A stretch of DNA of 64,000 bases, from positions 84,774-148,773 of the forward strand of contig JAKJXP020000106.1 in the NCBI GenBank assembly GCA_022225965.2. The letters are read 5' to 3'. Positions 56,291 through 64,000 of the stretch are shown here, piece after piece (the first letter of the stretch is position 1; every line of letters starts with the position of its first letter). Under the pieces are notes generated by a model that saw nothing but the letters and a program-made list of their open reading frames with translations, was not told where the DNA came from and ran no database searches. This DNA comes from Diatrype stigma. Lineage: Eukaryota; Ascomycota; Sordariomycetes; Xylariales; Diatrypaceae. Both the position numbers and the translations under genes were made by a program.

Positions 56291-59200
56291 CCCCATCTCA
56301 AATATCGGATTTGTCGCTGGCTCTCTGCTATAACGGCGATTCGATTTATAATGATTTATAGCAGAAATTATATCTTAAGCACCCAGAAGATGTCGCATTT
56401 AAAAGATTATAAGTAAGAAAGAATTCGGATATAAATTTAATTATATAAACGAAAAGAAGCGATTTTTAATTTACAAAGCAAAAGAGCTCTTTATATATAA
56501 TATGCCAAGTTATTAAGTACCGATTATTTAATTATATAATTTTAAATTTCTTATTATAACCCTTATATTATAATATATTTCTAAATTAATTATAAGCAAA
56601 TATATTAATTAAAAAAAGCGATTTATTAATAAATAAAAATATAATTTCGTAAATTTAATAAGATGTAATTATATAATATATATATATATATAATATTACG
56701 CAATTAACGGCCCAAAAGGCCATACCGATATACGTTTAATTTTAACATAATAAAAAACCTCAAACCGAAATCGAAAAGAAAAACCTATTAATTCGTACCG
56801 AAATCGCTTTTCTGGTTACATACAAAAGATATCCAAAACGGGTTTTGCCCGCTCTTTATTATAGAAAAACCCAAAGCCATTTATTAAATCAAAAAAAAGA
56901 TTATAACGCAAAACCGGTCCGGCCTTACGCCGTAAACGTACGACGTATGCATTATTAAATATAATACCGTTATATTAAATAAACGAAAATAAATTATAAA
57001 AAAAAAGGGCAATACGAAATGGCCCGTACGCCCGATGCATCGTTTCGAATATAAATAAACTACTTGCCCTAATCGGCGTCGACGCAACGACGACCTAACC
57101 GGTAAAACAAATTATATACCGCCTTTAAAATATAAATACCTTGCTTTCTTTCCGTTCGGAATTTTTTTTTCTTTTTTTTAATAACAACAATTAATCCAAT
57201 ACATAACCTTTTTCCGTTATCGATTCGATTCTTAAAAACAAAGGCTCGAATCGATCTTTTGTTATTTTTTAAGCCATTGCAATTATTTCCTTTATTTTTT
57301 GCATTATACGCAAATTCGAATCGCTTTTGGGCGTCCGGAAATCCGGGCGCCTAGGATCGATCCGAATTTGCGCAATCCTTTATTACTTCCGACGTTAACC
57401 CGATATTTATTAATTTCGATAATATATTATTTAATCGTTTAATTTTATTTGCCCGCCCGTTTTATGGCCGATTTCGCTTCGTTTTTTCCGCCTTATCGTT
57501 TTATTACCGTTTTTGCGGCTTAGCCGTTTCGATTTCGTAACAATATCGGGCCCTTTTAAAAAGCCCGTTCTTAACATTTTAACTTATTCCGACCTTTTAT
57601 CGAAAAAAATGAAATACGTATTTTATACGTACCGCGTAATAAAAAACCCCTTTTTATTTTATTACGACCATTATAAATCGTTCCGTTTTCGTATCGTTAT
57701 GTTTTAATATTTAACCGATATAACCAATAAAGTTCGTCGATACATTACGTATAAACATTATAAAAAAACCATTTCCGATTATTTCGAAATAAATTTCCCG
57801 TTTTTATTTAAGGTCGTTTTAATTTCGCTTAATTAGCCGATAATTTTAAGCCCGAATTTCGCAAGTTTTAGTCGTTTATTGCGAAATACCAAGCGAATCT
57901 TACCGAAAACGCGTAAAAAGTAAGCTAAAGTTTCCCTTTAATCGATTCGTATTAATTCCGTTTTAAAACGTCAAACGAATATACGACGTTTTATGCAAGG
58001 CCCGATCCGCCGTACGTAAACGCGCCAAAAAGCTGCCCGTCCACGCGTCGCCTTCGGGCGACCCTTTCGGCGACGTCGCAATAACTATGCCTATTCCTAC
58101 CCGCATTTCGGCCCATATTTATATCTTAACTTCCTTTATTTGGATCCGCGGCGAAATAAAAATTATAATATATAATAATTAAATTAAATTAATATATATT
58201 TCGTTATTATATAAATAATTATTTTCGTTATTATATAAATAATTATTTAAATAACGCGTTATTAATTATATAAATTCGTTTTATAAATATTAAAATATAA
58301 ATAAAACGCATTTTTATTTTATTTTAATTTTTTTTAATTGTTTTAAAGATTATTTATAAAGCAATATATAGTTTATTCGAAAATTAAAGCAAAAACGTAC
58401 CTTTTATATTAACCGTAATTGCATTTTTTAAAATAAATAAAATAAAACGACTTAATTTAAAAACCAAACGTAAGAACCTCGTTTATGCCGCTGCCGAATT
58501 CGCCGCTACCGTTTAAAAGCGTATTACTTGCCGCGTTGCCGTTACTTAAAAACGTATTATCGTTATTATTATTAAAAAATAAGTCCGCGTTATTATTATT
58601 ATTAAGGCGGTTTGCGTTTTCGCTGCCGAAAAAGCCCGCGTCGCCGCCGCCGAATTCGAGGCCGAATTAAAGGCCCAGTTTTTTTATTTCTTTATTGCCG
58701 CCGCCGACGATAAGTTGTTTTTTAGGCCGGAAAAAACTGGCCTCGTTAATAACGAACCGTGTTTTGGTTCGGAAAATGCGGGTATTTCCTTCTTTCCGGA
58801 GGTTTTTTTCTTTTTCGGAAAACGGGGAATTCGATATTTCCGTGCATTTTCCTTTTTGCTGTCGTTTACGCCTAATTTTCTTTTTGCCGCCTGGTTCCTT
58901 TTTCGCCGTTTCCGAAATCTTATGTTTACGTTATCGTTTAATTCGCTGCCGTTTGCCGTAAAATAATCCGCCTTTTATTTCGAATGCCGCTTATATTTTT
59001 AAAAAGATTAAAAAAAGGAAAAACAAAAACAAGGCATTAAAGGCCCGGCCTTTTTCCGACGGTACGTTTCGGGTTATCTTTTATTTCGAATGCATTCGGT
59101 TTGTTTTAATCGAACGTTTTTACGGGATATACTTAAATACTATTAAAGAAAGTCGTTATTACTGGCGTTATATTTCCGAATATAAGTGCGTTATTTCGTA

Positions 59201-59689
59201 AGTTTTCTTTATATTTTAATATTAATTATTTTTTATTAATTTCTTTGTTTTAATTACGTTGTTGTTTATAATTTAATGCGCCGGATATTAATTACTTTTA
59301 AAGATTGCAAAAAAGTGGTATATAGGTATATAAGTATATGCCGATTGCAATAATTAATAAGTAAATGATGCGTACTTATAATTTAAGCTGCTAATATGCT
59401 TATAACGGTTCTTTTAGTATTCGTATTAGTGCGTCCTCGATTTGCTAAATTATGTCGCTGCTTAAATGAAATAAGTAATAAGCCAATTTTATTCTTCAAG
59501 GTTTATTCCGAATTGTTGTCGTTTATGCTTTTCTTTTCGGCTAGGTCGCGGTATTTCTTAAATTGCTAAAACCGCTTCGTAATATTAAAAGCTAAGCTAT
59601 AATTACGGAATAAAGTCGATTTTAATGGTTTAAATAGTTCAGTTTTTGTTTAATTAATGGAAAATTAAAATCATTTGTTTTAAAAGTTT

Positions 59690-59810
59690 GCTATTTAATC
59701 GATTTAATAACGAAAAAATTCCAAGCTCCATTTTACCAGCCAATCATATAACGCGCTTTAAAAGTACTATACATTAATTAGAATCCATACCCGTAATTCC
59801 GTACGATGCA
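59690..59810 (+). repeat. Direct repeat copy 1
   Basis: Segment with GCGCTTTAAAAGTACTATAC and CCGTAATTCCGTACGATGCA, repeated in the same orientation at about 62350-62480 with more A/T substitutions. It immediately precedes a TACAGCY-type tandem tract in both places. Confidence 0.6.
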
Positions 59811-59814
59811 CCCA

Positions 59815-59975
59815 ATTACAGCCCGTACAGCTACCCATACAGCCACCCATTACAGCCTACCTACCTGTTATAGCTTACCTGCTACAGCCTACTTACTGCA
59901 ACCTACCTATTACAGCTTACCTGCTATAGCTGCTACAGCTGCTATAGCTACTACAGCCGCTACAGCCATACCAGT
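59815..59975 (+). repeat. Degenerate (TACAGCY)n-like tandem tract
   Basis: Units such as CTACAGC, TTACAGC, CTATAGC and CTACCTA follow one another over about 160 bp. The C-to-T variants (TATAGC from TACAGC) are as expected from CpA mutation. Related, more A/T-converted tracts lie at 62490-62820 (same orientation) and 63030-63215 (inverted). Confidence 0.65.
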
Positions 59976-59989
59976 TACCAGCCACTTCT

Positions 59990-60160
59990 TATCACTAGCT
60001 ACATACCTATTGCACCCCTTATTTCTTAGCTGTTTAATCAGCGCAAGTCCGTATAACCTCCGGTTAGGTTCTGACAGCTTAAGAGTTTTCTTTTTTTCTT
60101 TTTTTTTCTTATTAAGAATTAATTAAAAAAAACAAAAAAAGAAAACCCTTAAGCTGGCCT
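59990..60160 (+). repeat. Palindrome-ended repeat unit, copy 1
   Basis: About 65 bp of unique sequence (TTATTTCTTAGCTGTTTAATC to CCTCCGGTTAGGTT) followed by a large palindrome, 60075-60157: CAGCTTAAG with a T-rich strand, a turn at TTATTAAGAATTAA, then an A-rich strand and CTTAAGCTG. The same set occurs inverted at 62878-63030. Confidence 0.65.
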
Positions 60161-60840
60161 AAATATCTTTTTTTAAATACGTATATAAAATAACGTTTAA
60201 GAAATACGAATATAAAATAGCATTTAAAAGATAGGAATAAAAAATAGCGTTTAAAAGATCCGTGAAAAATTTTCGATTCTTTTTTTTTATTAAAAAAAGG
60301 CTTCCCGTAATATAACGAAGGGCCGTAGCTTGTTTTTTTAAGGCCCGAAAGTTTTTATAAAGTAAATCTTTTACGTTTAAATTTTTAATTTAACGGCTAT
60401 TTATAAGAATATGATTATTTTTAAATGATTTCTTATTCGTTATTAGCTCGGATGTTTTTTTCTTTTTGGCTTAAATTTTCCGACAACTTAGTCGCTGTTT
60501 TTAAATAAAAGCAGAAATATATTTATATAAAAATAATAAAGATTTAATAAAGCAGAATTACTGCGTTTTTAAGGTTAATTATAATTATATTTACCTTTAG
60601 CAAGCTAAAATTCCAATTTCCGTCCCGGCAGTTCGGTTTAATAAGCGTATGACGTTTTGTTAAAGGATATCCTGCTTACGTTTAGCAGCTTTTCAGGCTT
60701 TTAAGGTTTGCTTTTGCTAATATATTTTAAGAATACGAATCCACCTGGACAAGTGGTTAAACTGTCCGTATCTTAGTTAAATCTGCCCAGTCCAGTAATT
60801 GCTGCGGTAAATAACAACTAGCTAATCGAAATATGCAACT

Positions 60841-61390
60841 TAAGCCGCATATATGCGACGTAAACCGAGCGAACCTTTGGCCCGATGCCGCCAGTAATGG
60901 CAACAAATCCGGCAATTTCTGCTATCCGCTATTAACTTTCGACTTATCGACTTGTACCAATTAATAGCCGATATGCCGCTAAGCCGTTAATACCGATTAC
61001 CGACGTTCCCTGTTTTTTCCGTAAACCTAACGTTCCTTTTTTTATACGACGTTTTCCCTTATAACTATCCGCCGAGCCGCCTATTATTCGACGACCCCGC
61101 CGTCAACTGGTAGCCCTTTTAGCTAACGGTATTCAAAATCCCACCCGTTATTAGTTATTTATGTAACAATAACAATGCGTCGATTTCGCCTTTAACGCTT
61201 TAGTCTTAGCCTTTTCCTTTTTTTTTCCTTTCTGTTAGCCCCAATTTGCTTGCGCTTTATTTAGGGGCCTCCTGGGGCACCTTGGATATTCCAGCCGTTT
61301 TATATATTATATAATATCGGGCTTATATACGTAATTATATATACCCCTTTCGGGGATAAATAATTAAGTAAATAGGTTTATTTAAACGTA
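60841..61390 (+). mobile_element. LTR-like repeat copy 1, heavily mutated
   Basis: About 550 bp that match 63225-63770 in inverted orientation over the whole length, by eye. Shared landmarks are CGCATATATGCGAC near one end, CGACGTTCCCTG, AACAATGCGTCGATT, TGTTAGCCCCAATTTG, and ATATTATATAATATCGGGC near the other. Compared with the other copy this one has many C-to-T changes on this strand and G-to-A on parts. LTR identity is inferred from size and internal TATA-like sequence; no internal coding domains survive. Confidence 0.55.
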
Positions 61391-62349
61391 GAAATACATT
61401 ATTATTATTATTTCAAAATACAAATAACATAATATGTAATAGCTTTATATATATATATGTTTATAAATATGTAATTACGTAATTTATATATTTTTAATAA
61501 CGTATAATTAAAGGTCGTAATAATATTTATATATATATACGTTTTAAATCTTCGAAATAATAAGCGGCGTTAATAATACTATTTATAGTTAATATAATAC
61601 TTATATATAAGTTATAATTAATTATAAAAAAAGAAAAGAAATAAAGAATAAGAAAATAAATAACGCGTATCGTAATATTTTAAAAGGTGATATAATATTA
61701 TAAATGGCATTATTATTAGCTTTAATAAAATTTAACTTATTATTCGAAAATAAGATAAGTTAAAAAATATAAATTTTACTTAATTACTTACGTAATAAGG
61801 CAAGAATCAGCATATAAACTCCGGCCGGTCTTTTGCGCTTAATAAGAATGTACTTACGGGTTATAATTATAAATAAGCTTTTATTTAAAACCAGCGTCTT
61901 AATGCTTTAATACGACTAATAGGCTAATTATTACTTATTTTAAAGCCGGATTATATATTCTTTTATAAAGACCCTTAATCGGGCTTAAATGCATCGAAAT
62001 TATAACGGCCTTATAAGGCAAAGAAAAAGAAAGAAATAACACTTTTTAATTAAAAATCTTTTAAATCATTAACTTAATACCGAAATTGCAATTTTAAAAC
62101 ATTACATTATTTTTATAACGTTTTCGTAACTTTATTATAACGAATACGCGATAAAGAAAATGCCGATAGCGATAAATAAGGGCGTTATTAGCATTATATA
62201 AAGCTAGTATTATTTTAATTATAATCGGAGATTATTTTATAACGGCAGTGTAATACGGAAATTATGTTCGGAAATTCAGGTTTAGGAAATACCTTTGGCA
62301 TGCGGAGTTTTAATTCGTCGGACTTATTGCGTTCCTTTTATAAACTAAT

Positions 62350-62480
62350 CGAACTAGCTAGCTTCATTTTGCCAGTTAATTAATTAACGCGTTTTAAAAG
62401 TATTATATATTAATTAAAATCCAGATCCGTAATTTCATACGAGACATTTAATAAAAATGCATATAACTTGTTAAATTAAA
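62350..62480 (+). repeat. Direct repeat copy 2
   Basis: Counterpart of 59690-59810, with GCGTTTTAAAAGTATTATAT and CCGTAATTTCATACGAGA. A partial third occurrence (TAATTTCGTACGATGTA) follows at about 62490, and a fourth faint one (TAATTTCATATAATACA) near 62670. Substitutions are mainly C-to-T. Confidence 0.6.
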
Positions 62481-62877
62481 GCCAGACTTATAATTTCGTA
62501 CGATGTATTTAATTATAGCACTTATAGCTAGCTATATAAGCAGCTACTTATATAGCTACTTATATAACTACTTATTTAGCTTACTTATGTATTATAAGCT
62601 GTTATAACTTATTTATTACAATTATAGCTTATTTGTTATAGCTTATTTATTACATCTTATTAAAACCAAATTTATAATTTCATATAATACACTTAATTAT
62701 AACTTATATAGCTATTTATTATAATTAGCTTATTTATTGCAATTTAATTATTATAATTATTATAAGTTATTATAACTTATTTATTAAAATTAACTTATTA
62801 TAACCTATTTGTTATAATCTTTTGGGTCTTTTAAACGTTATTTTATATACGTATTTTTAAAAAAAGATAGCTAGACT

Positions 62878-63030
62878 AGCTTAAAGGGTTTTTCTTTTCT
62901 TTTTTTTATTAATTCTTAATAAGAAGAAAAAAGAAAAAAAGGGAACCCTTAAGCTATTAAAACCTAACCGGAGGTTATACTGGCTTATGCCAATTAAACG
63001 GCTAAGAAATAAGGGCTATAATAAGCATGT
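62878..63030 (-). repeat. Palindrome-ended repeat unit, copy 2 (inverted)
   Basis: Palindrome 62878-62955 (AGCTTAAAGGG...CCCTTAAGCT) followed by the reverse complement of the 65-bp unique part of copy 1, recognisable by AACCTAACCGGAGGTTAT and GGCTAAGAAATAAGGG. The two copies face in opposite directions 2.8 kb apart. Confidence 0.65.
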
Positions 63031-63224
63031 GGCTGGTAATAAGAAGTGGCTAATAACTGGTATAGCTATAATAGCTATAATAGTTATAATAGCTAGGCTA
63101 TAATAGTTATAATAAATAGGTTATAATAGCCTGTAATAAGTAAATAGGCTATAAAAGTGGCTATAAAAATGGCTATATAAGTGGCTATATAAGTGGCTAT
63201 ATGATAATGATATATTTTTATGTC

Positions 63225-63770
63225 CGAATGGACTTATTTACCTAATTACCTACCCCCGAAGGGGATATATATAATTACGTATATAAGCCCGATATTATAT
63301 AATATATGGGACGGCTGGAATATTTAAGGGCAAGCTCCAGGACAAAGCGCGAATAAATTGGGGCTAACAAAAAGAGAAAAAGGAGGGGCTGGAACTAAAG
63401 CGTCGGGGGCGGAATCGACGCATTGTTGTTGCCACATGGATGACTAATAGCGGGGGGGGGTTTTGGATATCGCTGGCTGGGGGGGCTATTAGTCGGCGGC
63501 GGGTCGTTGAATAGTGGGCGGTCCGGCGAATGGTTGCGTAACAAAAGTGGCTGCTAAGGGGACGTCGAATGGAAAAAGGGGGACGTTAGGTTTGCGGAAG
63601 GGCAGGGAACGTCGTGATCGGTGCTAGCGGCTGGCGGCATATCGTATTAATTAGCGCAAGTCGATAAGTCGGAAGTCGATAGCGGATGGCAGAATTTTGC
63701 CGGGTTTGTTGCTATTGGCTGGCGGCGTCGGGTAAGGCCCGTTCGGTTTGCGTCGTATATATGCGGCTTA
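63225..63770 (-). mobile_element. LTR-like repeat copy 2, less mutated and GC-richer
   Basis: Inverted counterpart of 60841-61390. It begins TGTCCGAATGGAC and includes ATAATATATGGGACGGCTGG, G-runs and GGCGGCGGGTCG, so it is notably richer in G and C. Unequal decay suggests this copy arrived or escaped mutation later. The start TGT and a TATA-like tract near 63280 fit an LTR; an ending ACA is not preserved (CGGCTTAATAGCTA). Confidence 0.55.
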
Positions 63771-63884
63771 ATAGCTACGTATTTTAATTAATTAAGTCGT
63801 TATTTATTATAGCAATTATTGGATTAAATAAATTTAATTAAGGTATAAATAATTTAATTATTTATTTAAATAAATATAAATAAT

Positions 63885-64000
<116 letters not shown>

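Noticed and set aside
56884..58966. Short ORFs in the AT-rich block (56884-57087, 57513-57707, 58485-58966)
   Set aside because: Stop-dense, Phe/Tyr/Leu-biased frames in RIP-mutated DNA; no recognisable transposase or polymerase motif survives.

Overview
The window looks like nuclear DNA of a filamentous ascomycete (Pezizomycotina, probably Sordariomycetes). Genes carry short GT-AG introns, mostly 55-125 nt. Intergenic DNA is full of TAGGTACCTACC-type microrepeats. The right end is an AT-rich, CpA-depleted but CpG-retaining block, as left by repeat-induced point mutation (RIP). No bacterial, viral or organellar sequence was recognised. Gene models were built by hand: exon frames, splice phases and family motifs had to agree.

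Region 1 (about 1.2-11.1 kb) looks like a compact, undescribed metabolic cluster. It holds a two-finger C2H2 protein, a FAD amine oxidase of the fructosyl-amino-acid oxidase/sarcosine oxidase family (FAOX-A), a 2-oxoglutarate/Fe(II) dioxygenase, an EgtD/EasF-type SAM methyltransferase divergently placed from the dioxygenase, and a second FAOX-type oxidase (FAOX-B) convergent with the methyltransferase. No NRPS, PKS, terpene or dimethylallyl enzyme is visible. The set would suit N-methylation, C-H oxidation and amine oxidation of a small amine or amino acid. The product is unknown, and the cluster may extend left of the window.

Region 2 (12.4-55.1 kb) is ordinary gene-sparse euchromatin with conserved cell-biology genes: a very large DH/PH-like protein, a degenerate RING-like protein, a SAP-domain Tho1/SARNP protein, the COPII scaffold Sec16, the checkpoint clamp subunit Hus1 (four exons, last one 27 nt), a RING protein, a 130-residue single-pass membrane protein hidden in two exons, and a SepA/Bni1-type formin. 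Between them lie 1-3 kb spacers with microsatellites and one 7-bp minisatellite.

Region 3 (55.1-64 kb) starts with the C-terminal half of a multi-pass membrane protein whose N-terminal half is not found, then a hairpin-rich transition. From about 56.29 kb it is an AT-rich block of mutated repeats: an inverted LTR-like pair with unequal decay, two palindrome-bearing copies in opposite orientation, direct repeats, and a pure (TAA)n tract at the window end. No intact gene was found there. No tRNA, rRNA or CRISPR array was recognised anywhere.
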